Assembly (NCBI RefSeq): GCF_014646235.1
Contig: NZ_BMNB01000002.1
Location: forward strand, 62,001-126,000
Source: Micromonospora sonchi
GTDB lineage: Bacteria > Actinomycetota > Actinomycetes > Mycobacteriales > Micromonosporaceae
Length of the DNA stretch: 64,000 bases
Reading direction: 5' to 3'
Shown here piece after piece: positions 42,001 to 50,801 of the stretch. The translations under genes and the position numbers were made by a program. The notes beneath the pieces are model-generated. The model was not told where the DNA came from. It did no database searches and saw only the letters and a list, made by a program, of their open reading frames with translations. Within the stretch, counting starts at the first letter, position 1. Each line of letters opens with the position of its first letter.

Positions 42001-43040
42001 GCGGGCGCGGCCGCGTGCCGTCCGGCCAGCCCACCATCGCCGACGTGGCCCGGCACGCCGGCGTCGCGGTGAGCACCGTGTCGTACGTGCTCAGCGGCAA
42101 ACGCGCCATCTCCGAACTGACCCGCAACCGGGTGCTGGCCAGCATCCGACTGCTCGGCTACCACCCCAACGCCGGGGCCCGCGCCCTGGCCAGCCGGCGG
42201 GCCAACGTGATCGCGCTGGTGCTGCCGCTGCGCTCGGGCATCCAGGTGCCGGTGGTGATGCAGTTCGCCACGGCCGTGGTGACCTCCGCCCGCCGCCACG
42301 ACCACGACGTGCTGCTGCTCACCTCAGACGAGGGGCCGGCGGGGCTGCACCGCATCGCCGCCGGCGCCCTGGTCGACGGGCTGCTGGTGATGGACGTGGA
42401 GCTGCACGACGGGCGGGTTCCGCTGCTGCGCACCCTCGGCCGGCCCAGCGTGCTCATCGGCCTGCCCGCCGAGAGCCGCGGGCTGACCTGTGTGGACCTG
42501 GACTTCCACCGGGCCGGTCAGGTCTGCGTGGAGCACCTGGTGACGCACGGCCACCGGCGGGTGGCGCTGCTCGGCGCACCGGCGGCCGTCTACGACCGCG
42601 GCACCGGCTTCGCGCACCGCACCCGCGCCGGTGTGCTGGCCGCCGCCGCCCGCCACCGCGTCGACGCGGTGGCGCTGCCGTGTGAGGAGAACGCCGCCGA
42701 GGTGCACCGCCGGGTGGTCGACCTGTTCGCGCGCCACCCCGACACCACCGGGCTGGTGGTGCAGAACGAGGCGGCGGTCGGGCCGGTGCAGGCGGCGCTG
42801 GCGGCGCTGGGCCGGCGGATACCGCACGACGTGTCGGTGGTGGCGGTCTGCCCGGACCAGTTCGCCGAACACGCCAGCCCTCGGCTCACCCGCGTGCCGG
42901 TGCCGGCCGAGGACATCGGCCGGCAGGCCGTGTCGCTGCTGATGCGCAAGCTGGGCGACGAGCCGACGCCGGAGGTCACGCTCCTGCCACCCCGGTTGAC
43001 CGTGGGCGACAGCACGGCCGCCGTCGCGACGGCGGGGTGA
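41997..43040 (+). CDS. LacI family transcriptional regulator
   Basis: The product is 347 residues from the GTG at 41997, which overlaps the GH3 stop as GTGA, so the two are translationally coupled. The N-terminal helix-turn-helix is PTIADVARHAGVAVSTVSYVLSGKR (about 11-35), with the hinge helix NAGARALASRR at about 60-70. A periplasmic-binding-like effector domain follows (VIALVLPLRSGIQVP and onward). It should recognise the CGAAGCGCTTCG palindromes upstream of its own operon and be released by a sugar. Confidence 0.9.
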   Translation: MSGRGRVPSGQPTIADVARHAGVAVSTVSYVLSGKRAISELTRNRVLASIRLLGYHPNAGARALASRRANVIALVLPLRSGIQVPVVMQFATAVVTSARRHDHDVLLLTSDEGPAGLHRIAAGALVDGLLVMDVELHDGRVPLLRTLGRPSVLIGLPAESRGLTCVDLDFHRAGQVCVEHLVTHGHRRVALLGAPAAVYDRGTGFAHRTRAGVLAAAARHRVDAVALPCEENAAEVHRRVVDLFARHPDTTGLVVQNEAAVGPVQAALAALGRRIPHDVSVVAVCPDQFAEHASPRLTRVPVPAEDIGRQAVSLLMRKLGDEPTPEVTLLPPRLTVGDSTAAVATAG

Positions 43041-43069
43041 TCCCGGCCGCCGACTAGACTGCGCGTTCG

Positions 43070-44209
43070 ATGGACGCCCAGCCCGCCACCGACACCCGTC
43101 CCTGCGCCCACTGCGGACGCGACGTGCCGCAACGCGCCGGCGCCGGCCGTCCGTTCCGCTACTGCCGGGACAACGACGGCGCCTGCCAGCGGGCCTCCCG
43201 CAACAGCCGGATGCGCCACCGCAACGCCCCCGGCCTGCCCGGCCAGGTCGCCCGCACCTGGGAGGCGGTGGACCGGCTCGACCAGATCGTGACGACCCTG
43301 ACCGAGGCGCTGCACGCCGAACTGTCCCCCGCCGGCGTGGAGCATCAGCTCGCCCAGATCCGGGCGGAGGCGGCCACGGCGGTGGCGGCGGCGCAGACCG
43401 GACGCGACGAGGCCCGCCGCCAGGCCGAGGACGCCACCGCCGCCGCGGCCCGGGCCCACAAGGAGACCGCCGCCGCGTTCACCGAACGCGACACGGCCCG
43501 CGCCGACGCCACCCGCGCCGGATCGCGGGCCGAGGCCGCCGACGAGCGCGCCCGGCAGGCCGAAGCGGACCGGGACGAGGCGCGGCGCACCGCCGCCGCC
43601 GCCGAGGCCCTACGGGCGCAGGCCGACACCGACCGGGATCAGGCCCGCAGCCGCTCGGCGACGCTGCAGGCCGAGCTGGAGGCCGAGCTGGAGGCCGAAC
43701 GCCGCCGGTGCGCCGAGCTGACCGCCGAACGCGACACGGCCCGCGCCGACGTCGCCCGTACCGCCGCCGAGGCCGACCAGCAGCGGGCGGAGACGGCCCG
43801 GTGGCGCACCGCCGCCGACCAGGCACAGGCGCAACTCGCCGAGTCCCGCGCCGCCGCCGACCAGGCCCGGTCCCAGGTGGCGGCGCTCGAGGCGGAGCTC
43901 GAGCGCACGCGGGCGCTGGCCGCCGCCGCGCACGACCGGGCCCAGGCGACGGCGCGGCAGGCCGCCGCGCAACTGGCCGCCGCGCGGGCCGACCTCGACA
44001 CGGCGCACGCGGGCCTGGCCGCCGCCGAACACCGGCACGGCGAGCTGACGGCGCGCCTGCACGCGACCGAATCGGATCGCGACGATGCTCGGCAACGGGT
44101 GGCCCAACTGGCCGGCCAGGTCGCCGACCTCGCCACCGCCCTGACCCGCTCCACAATGCGGCCCCACAAGACGGACTCAGCGGGCGAAACCCCGCCCACA
44201 ACCGCATGA
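43070..44209 (+). CDS. zinc-ribbon plus long coiled-coil hypothetical protein
   Basis: The 379-residue product has two parts. The first 45 residues hold a possible zinc site (CAHCGRDVPQ, then FRYCRDND and ACQRASR). After a short linker (ARTWEAVDRLDQIV), residues about 95-355 form a continuous Ala/Glu/Arg/Gln-rich heptad coiled coil. Several sections repeat closely, such as TERDTARADATRA and TAERDTARADVARTA. The composition recalls KfrA-like or chromosome-segregation proteins, but no family is certain. It may bind DNA through the N-terminal domain and multimerise. It follows the LacI gene by 29 bp. Confidence 0.7.
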   Translation: MDAQPATDTRPCAHCGRDVPQRAGAGRPFRYCRDNDGACQRASRNSRMRHRNAPGLPGQVARTWEAVDRLDQIVTTLTEALHAELSPAGVEHQLAQIRAEAATAVAAAQTGRDEARRQAEDATAAAARAHKETAAAFTERDTARADATRAGSRAEAADERARQAEADRDEARRTAAAAEALRAQADTDRDQARSRSATLQAELEAELEAERRRCAELTAERDTARADVARTAAEADQQRAETARWRTAADQAQAQLAESRAAADQARSQVAALEAELERTRALAAAAHDRAQATARQAAAQLAAARADLDTAHAGLAAAEHRHGELTARLHATESDRDDARQRVAQLAGQVADLATALTRSTMRPHKTDSAGETPPTTA

Positions 44210-44265
44210 TCGCGGTGGCCGAGGCCGGGGATGGCGGGGATGGCGGGGCGGGCGATGATGGCGGC

Positions 44266-44859
44266 ATGGGCAAGACACACGAACGCATCGACGGCCGGCT
44301 ACGCACCTTCATCGAGGCGCAGCCGATCTTCTTCACCGCGACCGCCCCGCTGACCGGTGACGGCACCATCAACCTCTCCCCGAAAGGCCTGCGCGGCAGC
44401 CTCGCGGTGCTCGACGAGCACACCGTGGCCTACCTGGACTTCGCCGGCAGCAACGCCGAAACCATCGCCCACCTGCGGGAGAACGGCCGGATCACGCTGA
44501 TGTGGTGCGCCTTCTCCGGCCCGCCGAACATCGTGCGGGTGCACGGCCGCGGCGAGGCGGTGTTCCGCGACGATGCCCGCTTCCCCGCCCTGGTGGCCCG
44601 CTTCCCGGACATCGACCCCACCGCCCACGGGCTGCGGGCGGTCATCGTCGTGCACGCCGAACTGATCCGCGACACCTGCGGCTACGCGGTGCCGTTCATG
44701 ACCTACGACGCCGACCGGGACCTGCACGCGCGGCGCTTCGCCCGCGAGGACGACGCCTCGCTGAGCGCCTACTTCACCGGCAAGGACCACGTGGCGCGCA
44801 GCCTCGACGGCCTGCCCGGGCTGCCGTTGCCGTTGCCGCCGACCCCACACCTCACCTGA
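44266..44859 (+). CDS. pyridoxamine 5'-phosphate oxidase-like (split-barrel FMN/F420) protein
   Basis: The product is 197 residues from the ATG at 44266 (MGKTHERIDGRLRTFIEAQ). The split-barrel strands are visible in IFFTATAPLTGDGTINLSPKG, VAYLDFAGSNAETIAHLRENGRITLMWCAF and NIVRVHGRGEAVF, and the family C-terminal CGYAVPFMTYDADRD follows. Such proteins bind FMN, F420 or heme. The reaction is unknown. It stands between the coiled-coil gene and rbpA. Confidence 0.82.
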   Translation: MGKTHERIDGRLRTFIEAQPIFFTATAPLTGDGTINLSPKGLRGSLAVLDEHTVAYLDFAGSNAETIAHLRENGRITLMWCAFSGPPNIVRVHGRGEAVFRDDARFPALVARFPDIDPTAHGLRAVIVVHAELIRDTCGYAVPFMTYDADRDLHARRFAREDDASLSAYFTGKDHVARSLDGLPGLPLPLPPTPHLT

Positions 44860-45083
44860 CGACGCGGCGGGTTTACGCCGACGGCATGCCCGCCGCGGCC
44901 ACCGGACCGGCTACCATTCCCGCTGGCGGCGACGGTCCGCCGTGCCGACCGGCCGGGCGTACGCCGTGGCCGGCTACCGTTGACAGCGCGCGAACGCCGC
45001 CGTGGCAGGGCCGCGGGAATGGCCGGGCGGGCACGGACCGTTGTACCGACAGGACCAGCACCACCGAAGAGGGGAAGTCGATC

Positions 45084-45425
45084 ATGGGCGAGCGTATGCT
45101 GCGCGGTAGCCGGCTGGGCGCGGTCAGCTACGAGTCCGACCGCAACACGGAGCTCGCACCGCGGCAGACCCGCGAGTACCTGTGCGCCAAGGGACACCAG
45201 TTCGAGGTGCCGTTCGCTGTCGACGCCGAGGTGCCCAGCACCTGGGAATGCAAATTCGACGGCAGCGTCGCCCGGCTGGTCGACGGCACCGAGCCGGAGC
45301 AGAAGAAGGCCAAGCCGCCGCGCACCCACTGGGACATGCTGCTGGAGCGGCGCTCCATCGCCGAACTGGAGGACATCCTCGCCGAGCGGCTGCAGGAGGT
45401 CCGCACCCGCCGCGGTCGCGCCTGA
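45084..45425 (+). CDS. rbpA: RNA polymerase-binding protein RbpA
   Basis: The 113-residue product begins MGERMLRGSRLGAVSYESDRN and has the RbpA core domain with the Cys pair in YLCAKGHQFEVPF and WECKFDG (about 35-65). The basic linker EPEQKKAKPPRTHWDMLLERRS and the sigma-interacting helix IAELEDILAERLQEVR follow. RbpA is an essential actinobacterial factor that binds the principal sigma factor and stabilises the open promoter complex. Length and all motifs match. A GAGGGGAAG stretch precedes the ATG, and a strong terminator follows. Confidence 0.97.
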   Translation: MGERMLRGSRLGAVSYESDRNTELAPRQTREYLCAKGHQFEVPFAVDAEVPSTWECKFDGSVARLVDGTEPEQKKAKPPRTHWDMLLERRSIAELEDILAERLQEVRTRRGRA

Positions 45426-45436
45426 CCCGTACCGAC

Positions 45437-45470
45437 ACGACGCCCCCGGGAGAACTCCCGGGGGCGTCGT
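45437..45470. terminator. strong bidirectional hairpin after rbpA
   Basis: ACGACGCCCCCGGGA (45437-45451) pairs perfectly with TCCCGGGGGCGTCGT (45456-45470) across a 4-base loop, followed on the plus strand by CGTGTCTTCTTCC. It lies between the convergent rbpA and FxsA genes and can serve both. Confidence 0.9.
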
Positions 45471-45498
45471 CGTGTCTTCTTCCGGTCGCGGCCTCGCC

Positions 45499-46059
45499 TC
45501 AGCGGTTACGCGGCTCCACGATCTCACCCTCGATGGCCCCGCCGCCGTCCACCACCGGCGGCTCCGCCGCCTCGACGGGCTGCCCCGAGCCGGCGGCCGG
45601 CTCGAACGGCGGCCCCGCGGGCTCCTGCGGCGCACCCCGGTACACCCGCACCCGACGCGGCCCGAACAGGTCACCAGCGGCCATCGACGACATCCGACGC
45701 TCGGCGGAACGCTGCATCCCGACCCGGGCCAACCGACGCACCGGCGGCACCAGCAACACCACTCCCACCACCGCGCTGACCAGACCCGGGGCGGCCAGCA
45801 ACAACGCGCCGAGCAGGCCCACCAGCCCCTCGGTCACCTCGCGGCCCGGCGGCCGGCCGGAGCGCGCCGCCTCCCGGAACCCCCGCCACGCCCGGACCCC
45901 CTCACGGCGCAGCAGCACCAGCCCGAGCAGCGAGGCCGCGAACACCAGCAGCGTCGCCACGCCGAAGCCGACGCTGCGACCCACCACCACGAACACGGCC
46001 AGTTCCGCGGCCACGGACAGCAGCAGGACCAACGGTACGAACTTCAGTGTCCGGCGCAT
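45499..46059 (-). CDS. FxsA family membrane protein
   Basis: The 186-residue product has three to four hydrophobic segments: about 8-28 (PLVLLLSVAAELAVFVVV), 30-50 (GVATLLVFAASLLGLVLLR) and 74-103 (EGLVGLLGALLLAAPGLVSAVVG). This is the FxsA layout, including the conserved region where REGVRAW precedes the second half. A Pro/Glu-rich cytoplasmic tail follows from about 130. E. coli FxsA counters exclusion of phage T7 by F plasmid; its native role is unclear. Confidence 0.88.
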   Translation of the reverse strand: MRRTLKFVPLVLLLSVAAELAVFVVVGRSVGFGVATLLVFAASLLGLVLLRREGVRAWRGFREAARSGRPPGREVTEGLVGLLGALLLAAPGLVSAVVGVVLLVPPVRRLARVGMQRSAERRMSSMAAGDLFGPRRVRVYRGAPQEPAGPPFEPAAGSGQPVEAAEPPVVDGGGAIEGEIVEPRNR

Positions 46060-46148
46060 ATCACCCCATCCGCCTCACGGCGCCTCGTCGTCCCGGCACG
46101 CCCGACGGACGCCACCGTCTACCCACGCCCAGCATGACACGGACCCCC

Positions 46149-46943
46149 TCAGGGCCACCGCGCCCGCCCGAGGGTGGCCTCGCGCCAGCCGCGCCGCACC
46201 GCCGCACCTCGGTCGCGTACCGCCCAGCCGGTGACCCGCCACAGCGCCTCCGCCACGATCAACGGGCTCATCTTGCTGGCGCCGCGTTCCCGCTCGGCGA
46301 AGGTGATCGGCACCTCCACGATCCGCGCCCCGGCCCGATGCGCCAACCGGGACAACTCCACCTGGAACGAGTAGCCCTGCGAACACACCGACCCCAGATC
46401 CATCCGGTCCAACACCCCCACCCGGTAGACCCGGTAACCGCCGGTCGCGTCGGCCACCGGCATCCCCAACGCCAGACGCGCGTACAGGTTGGCGCACCGC
46501 GACAACACCAGCCGCCGCAACGGCCAGTTGAGCAGCCGGGCGCCACGGGCCCACCGCGACCCGATCACCACATCGGCGTCGCGGGCAGCGCTCAGCAGAG
46601 CCGGCAGGTCCTCCGGAGCGTGGGAACCGTCGGCGTCCATCTCCACCACCGCGTCGTAGCCGCGCTGCCGCGCCCACGCGAACCCCGCCAGGTACGCCGC
46701 CCCGAGACCCTGCTTGCCGCCGCGGTGCAGCACATGCACCCGCGCATCGGCACGGGCGAGTTCCGCGGCGCGCGCACCGGTGCCGTCGGGGCTGTTGTCG
46801 TCGGCGACGAGGATCTCCACCTGCGGCGCGGCCCGGCGCACCCGCCGCACGATCACCTCGACGTTGTCGGCCTCGTTGTAGGTCGGGATCACCACCAGGA
46901 CCCGCCCCACCCCGGGCACCGCCGTGCCGCTGCCCTGCGCCAC
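46149..46943 (-). CDS. ppm1: polyprenol monophosphomannose synthase
   Basis: The 264-residue GT2 enzyme has the fold VLVVIPTYNEADNVEVIVRRVR (about 14-35), a DDNSPDGTG motif (about 52-60) and a VEMDADGSHAPED metal-binding motif (about 98-110). GSRWARGARLLNWPLRR and ATGGYRVYR follow, matching dolichol/polyprenol phosphate mannosyltransferases. It makes the lipid-linked mannose donor used for protein O-mannosylation and lipoglycans. It follows lnt by 44 bp. In Mycobacterium tuberculosis the two domains are fused in one protein (Ppm1), whereas here they are separate genes. Confidence 0.92.
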   Translation of the reverse strand: MAQGSGTAVPGVGRVLVVIPTYNEADNVEVIVRRVRRAAPQVEILVADDNSPDGTGARAAELARADARVHVLHRGGKQGLGAAYLAGFAWARQRGYDAVVEMDADGSHAPEDLPALLSAARDADVVIGSRWARGARLLNWPLRRLVLSRCANLYARLALGMPVADATGGYRVYRVGVLDRMDLGSVCSQGYSFQVELSRLAHRAGARIVEVPITFAERERGASKMSPLIVAEALWRVTGWAVRDRGAAVRRGWREATLGRARWP

Positions 46944-46987
46944 CGCCGCCCCCCTCTCGTGCCGGCCGTGGGCCGAGCCGGCGGACC

Positions 46988-48625
46988 CTAGCCGGACCCG
47001 ACGCCCGCGCGGCGGCGCAGCACGGCCGCACCGACCAGCGCAACCACACCCAGCCCGGCCAGCAGCACCTCCGGCAGCACCCCGACCCGGGTGGCCAGCG
47101 TGCGCCCCTCGGTCAGCGGCAGCTGCCGCACCACCACCGCGCGGGTGTTGAACCCGGTGGCGTCGCTTACCCGCCCGTCGGCGGTGACGAACCCGGACAC
47201 CCCGACCGTGGAGGCCATCAACGCCGACCGGCCGTGCTCCACCGCCCGCAACCGCACCATGGCCAACTGCTGACGCGCCTCGGCCACGTCGAACGTGGCG
47301 TTGTTGGTCTGCACCACCAAAAGCTGCGCCCCGCCGACGACCGTGTCGCGGACCAGCCCGTCGTAGGCGACCTCGAAACAGATCACGTCACCCAGCACCA
47401 CCGCCGGAGTACGCAGCACACCCGCTTCGGTGCCGGCCACGAAATCCGCCCGCACCCGATCGACCTGGTCGCTGACCATCCGGGCGATGCGGCGCAGCGG
47501 CACATACTCGGCGAACGGCACCGGATGCCGCTTGACGTACAACTGCTCCAGGTCCGGGCCGACGCCCGGACGCCACAACAGCCCCACGTTGCGCACCTGC
47601 CCCTGACCCGGACCGGCCAGCACCGCCCCGACCAGGATCGGCACACCCACCGCGTCGGCGGCGGCCGAGATCCGGGCCCCGGCGGCCGGGTTGCGCAACG
47701 GGTCGATGTCGCTGGAGTTCTCCGGCCACACCACCAGGTCCGGTCGCGGCCGGGTGCCGTCGGCGACCTCACCGGCCAACGCGATCGTGGCGTCGACGTG
47801 ATTGTCGAGCACCGCCTGCCGCTGGGCGTTGAAGTCCAGCCCGAGCCGCGGCACGTTGCCCTGCACGATGGCCACCGTCACGCTCCGGCCGGAACCCGCC
47901 GTGCCCACCGGCACCACCAGCCCACCGCCGGCCACCGCCACGACCGCCGCGGCGCAGCCGGCCACCGGCACCCACCAGCGCCGGCCGACGGCGGCGTCCC
48001 GGCGCGCCCGCAGCAGCCACCAGACACCGGCCACCAGCAGCCCGCCGGTCACCGCCACCGCGAACGTGACCAGCGGGGCGCCGCCCAGCGCCGCCAGCCG
48101 CAGCAGCGGCGACCCGTCCTGACCGAACGCCAGCCGGCCCCACGGAAACCCCCCGAACGGGGTGCGGCCACGCAACGCCTCCTGCCCCACCCACAACACA
48201 CCGGTCACCACCGGCCACACCGCCGCAACCCGCTCGGCCAACGGCGACACCCAGGCCGTGGCCGCGCCCAGCACCGCCAGATAGCCGGCCTGCAACAGCG
48301 ACAGCAACACCCACGGCAGATAACCGGTGTGCAGATTCGTCCACGCCAGCAACGGCGCGAACAGCACCACACCGGTCAGAAAGCCCAAACCGGCGCCGGC
48401 GCGCAGCCGCCGCCGGTGCGCAGCCGCCGCCAGCAGCGCCACCCCCACCGGCGCCATCGGCCACCACCCGTACGGCGGGAACGCCACCAACAGCGCCAGC
48501 CCGGCCGCCACCGCCATGGCCACCGCCACCGGCAGACGCACCGGCTGTGGGGCCGGCTCAGGACGCCGCGGCGAGATGCCGGCGGGCCGGTCCACGGTCG
48601 CCACGGGCGAGTCAGGCGCGATCAC
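46988..48625 (-). CDS. lnt: apolipoprotein N-acyltransferase
   Basis: The product is 545 residues from the GTG at 48625. An N-terminal block of about seven membrane helices (about 27-215) precedes a nitrilase-like domain with the catalytic triad: Glu in DLVVWPENSS, Lys in YVKRHPVPFAEYVPL and Cys416 in DVICFEVAYDG. A C-terminal helix (about 520-537) anchors the end. The enzyme adds the third acyl chain to lipoproteins at the outer face of the membrane. It is followed by ppm1, as in other actinobacteria. Confidence 0.93.
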   Translation of the reverse strand: MIAPDSPVATVDRPAGISPRRPEPAPQPVRLPVAVAMAVAAGLALLVAFPPYGWWPMAPVGVALLAAAAHRRRLRAGAGLGFLTGVVLFAPLLAWTNLHTGYLPWVLLSLLQAGYLAVLGAATAWVSPLAERVAAVWPVVTGVLWVGQEALRGRTPFGGFPWGRLAFGQDGSPLLRLAALGGAPLVTFAVAVTGGLLVAGVWWLLRARRDAAVGRRWWVPVAGCAAAVVAVAGGGLVVPVGTAGSGRSVTVAIVQGNVPRLGLDFNAQRQAVLDNHVDATIALAGEVADGTRPRPDLVVWPENSSDIDPLRNPAAGARISAAADAVGVPILVGAVLAGPGQGQVRNVGLLWRPGVGPDLEQLYVKRHPVPFAEYVPLRRIARMVSDQVDRVRADFVAGTEAGVLRTPAVVLGDVICFEVAYDGLVRDTVVGGAQLLVVQTNNATFDVAEARQQLAMVRLRAVEHGRSALMASTVGVSGFVTADGRVSDATGFNTRAVVVRQLPLTEGRTLATRVGVLPEVLLAGLGVVALVGAAVLRRRAGVGSG

Positions 48626-48695
48626 GCGCCGAAGGCTACCCGCCCACCGGCGGCGTCCACCGGTCAACCCGACCGCACCCGCCCCGGAACATGAA

Positions 48696-48725
48696 ATCGG
48701 GGCGCGGCATACGCCGCGCCCCGAT
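48696..48725. terminator. perfect GC-rich hairpin upstream of lnt
   Basis: ATCGGGGCGCGGC (48696-48708) pairs perfectly with GCCGCGCCCCGAT (48713-48725) across a 4-base loop. It lies between the end of the lysine aminomutase operon (49081) and the lnt start (48625), both on the minus strand, and so most likely ends the lysine operon transcript. Confidence 0.8.
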
Positions 48726-49080
48726 GCTCCCAGGCCCCTCCCGGCCGGTGCGGCGAGAATGGGCACGACGACCTTCGGACCGACCGGACGGCGGCTGGCT
48801 GCCCCCGTCAGGCCGTTGTCTACTGGCCACGCACCTCACCCTGCCCAAACACCGATAACCGCGGCCCGGTTCGCGCCGCCCCGCCGACCCCCGCCCGCTG
48901 GACCTGGCCGCCGCGACCAAAAAACACCTGTCGCTCGGCCAGCGGACGAAGGGACGAAGCGAACAACGGCCGCTTCCCGTGGTAGGACTCAAAGACGGTA
49001 CGTGGCCCACCCCCGGCCTTGTCAACCCACCCCCGACGAGTCGCCGCGCCACCCCGGCGTGTCGCACCGATCCGCCGCAC
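48726..49080. other. 355-bp stretch without a supported gene
   Basis: The region follows the stop of the MutL/GlmL-like gene. A minus-strand frame (about 48820-49080) includes FESYHGKRPLFASS, but third-position GC is weak and no ribosome binding site or family is apparent, so I do not call it. An AAAAAA run at 48919-48924, flanked by partly complementary CGGCC/GGCCG segments, could be a minor terminator (T-run on the minus strand). Confidence 0.4.
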
Positions 49081-50412
49081 TCAGCCGAGCAGCGGACGCA
49101 GCACCGCCCGCGCCGCCACCGGATGCGCGACAGCGAGCAACCCGGCCGCCGCCAGCACATAGTCGACGTCCACCACCGGCCGCGCCGCCCGCGGCAACGC
49201 CCACCCGCCGCCGTGGTCGGCCAACACCGCGTCCAGCACCCCCACCGCCTCGTTGTGCCGGGCGTGCCGCAACACCCCACCCGAACCCACCAGCAACCGC
49301 ACGTCCCGCAGATCCCGCCCGGCCCGCTCCCCGGTGCCCACCCCACGGGCATGCCGACGCACCGCCACCGTCGCCGCCAACGCCGCGATCCGCGCGTCCA
49401 CAGCCCGAGCGGCGACATCCCCCGGCAAAAACCCGGGATCGGCGGCGCGGACCGCCGCCGCGGCCACCAACCCGTCCTCCGCCCCCGCCGCGACGAGACG
49501 TTCCTCGACCGCCGCCCGCACCACCCCCGGCGCGCTCCACCGCACCCCCAGATCCCCCTCGACGGTCCGCGCCCGCCACAACGCGCCGGCCACCTCCCGG
49601 CCCGGCCCGCCGGCCCGCTCGTCCGGAGTCAACACCGAGTACACGTCCGTGGTGGCCCCACCCACATCGACCACCACCAGGTCCCCGCCGACCACCTCGG
49701 CGAGCACCTCCACCCCGGTCAACACCGCGTCCGGCGTCGCCGCCCGCACCAGCCGGGCGAACCGGCCACCGGCCGACAGCCGCTTACCACCGATGACATG
49801 CCGCAGAAACACCTGCCGGATCGCCGAACGCGCCGACAGCGGCGCCAACACCCCGATGCGGGGCAGCACATTGTCGGCCACCGTCACCGGCACCCCCGCC
49901 CCCACCAACAGGGCGTGCAACTCCTCCCGGACGTCGACATTGCCGGCGAGCACCACCGGCACCCGCCAGCGGGCCCGCGCCAGCCGCGTCGCGTTGTGGG
50001 TGAGCGTCTCGGCGTCCCCGCCGTCGGTGCCGCCCACCAGCAGCACCACGTCCGGGCGGGCCGCCCGCAACGCGGCCAGCTCCGCCCGACCCAGCCGCCC
50101 CGCCGCCACGTGCACCACGTCCGCCCCCGCCGACAAACCCACCCGCCGGCCCGCCCGCGCGGTCACCAGCGGCTCGTAGCCGACCACCGCCAGCCGCAAC
50201 CCACCGCCGGCCGACGAACACACGTACCACGGCGCGCCCCGCAACCCCGGCCCCGGCCAGGCCGCACCCACCGCGGCGTCCAGACCGTGCAACACATCCG
50301 AACCGACCGTGGTCGGCACCGCCGCCGCCGCGACCAACCCACCGCCGTCGAGATCCACCACCGCGACCTTCGTGTACGTGGAACCGACGTCGGCGCAGAC
50401 CGCCACGCTCAC
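49081..50412 (-). CDS. MutL/GlmL-family protein, probable reactivase for the B12-dependent aminomutase
   Basis: The product is 443 residues from the GTG at 50412, which overlaps the Kal gene stop as GTGA. It begins VAVCADVGSTYTKVAVVDLDGG, an actin/Hsp70-like phosphate-1 motif. GGTDGGDAETLTHNATRLA, VVLAGNVDVREEL and VVVDVGGATTDVYSV (phosphate-2 motif) follow. This matches the GlmL/MutL family found beside glutamate, ornithine and lysine aminomutases, which is thought to exchange damaged cobalamin. It is the last gene of the operon. Confidence 0.85.
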   Translation of the reverse strand: MSVAVCADVGSTYTKVAVVDLDGGGLVAAAAVPTTVGSDVLHGLDAAVGAAWPGPGLRGAPWYVCSSAGGGLRLAVVGYEPLVTARAGRRVGLSAGADVVHVAAGRLGRAELAALRAARPDVVLLVGGTDGGDAETLTHNATRLARARWRVPVVLAGNVDVREELHALLVGAGVPVTVADNVLPRIGVLAPLSARSAIRQVFLRHVIGGKRLSAGGRFARLVRAATPDAVLTGVEVLAEVVGGDLVVVDVGGATTDVYSVLTPDERAGGPGREVAGALWRARTVEGDLGVRWSAPGVVRAAVEERLVAAGAEDGLVAAAAVRAADPGFLPGDVAARAVDARIAALAATVAVRRHARGVGTGERAGRDLRDVRLLVGSGGVLRHARHNEAVGVLDAVLADHGGGWALPRAARPVVDVDYVLAAAGLLAVAHPVAARAVLRPLLG

Positions 50413-50801
50413 GCCGACGCGGGCACGACCACCGTGCCAGTGGCCGTCACCGCCACGATCGGCGGATCCAGCACCTCCGCGGCCGACCCATCCCCCTGCG
50501 GACGGCCCCGGCAAACCACCCGGGCGACAAAGTCCAGGGTGCGGCTGCGGGCGCCCAGCCGGGTCACCGTCGCCACCACCTCCACCACGTCACCGGCCCT
50601 CATCGGCGCCCTGAACTGCACATCCGAATAGGACGCGAACAACCCCTCGTCGCCGTCGGTGCGGATACACACCTCCGTGGCCACATCCCCGAACAACCCC
50701 AGCGCGTACGCCCCATCGACCAGATTCCCCGCGTAGTGCGCGTGCCCGTACGGCACATACCGCCGATGCGTCACCGACACACCCAACCGTGGATCGCTCA
50801 T
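50409..50801 (-). CDS. kal: 3-aminobutyryl-CoA ammonia-lyase (hotdog fold)
   Basis: The 130-residue hotdog protein has the helix-sheet pattern HRRYVPYGHAHYAGNLVDGAYAL, then VQFRAPMRAGDVVEVVATVTRLG. Length and context fit Kal, which eliminates ammonia from 3-aminobutyryl-CoA to crotonyl-CoA late in lysine fermentation. Its gene overlaps KamE by 4 bp (ATGA) and the MutL-like gene by 4 bp (GTGA). The assignment rests on gene context plus fold; a generic thioesterase is the alternative. Confidence 0.8.
   Translation of the reverse strand: MSDPRLGVSVTHRRYVPYGHAHYAGNLVDGAYALGLFGDVATEVCIRTDGDEGLFASYSDVQFRAPMRAGDVVEVVATVTRLGARSRTLDFVARVVCRGRPQGDGSAAEVLDPPIVAVTATGTVVVPASA

Noticed and set aside
48820..49080. 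Minus-strand frame containing FESYHGKRPLFASS after the MutL-like gene
   Set aside because: Codon use is unlike the neighbouring genes and no start signal is evident.
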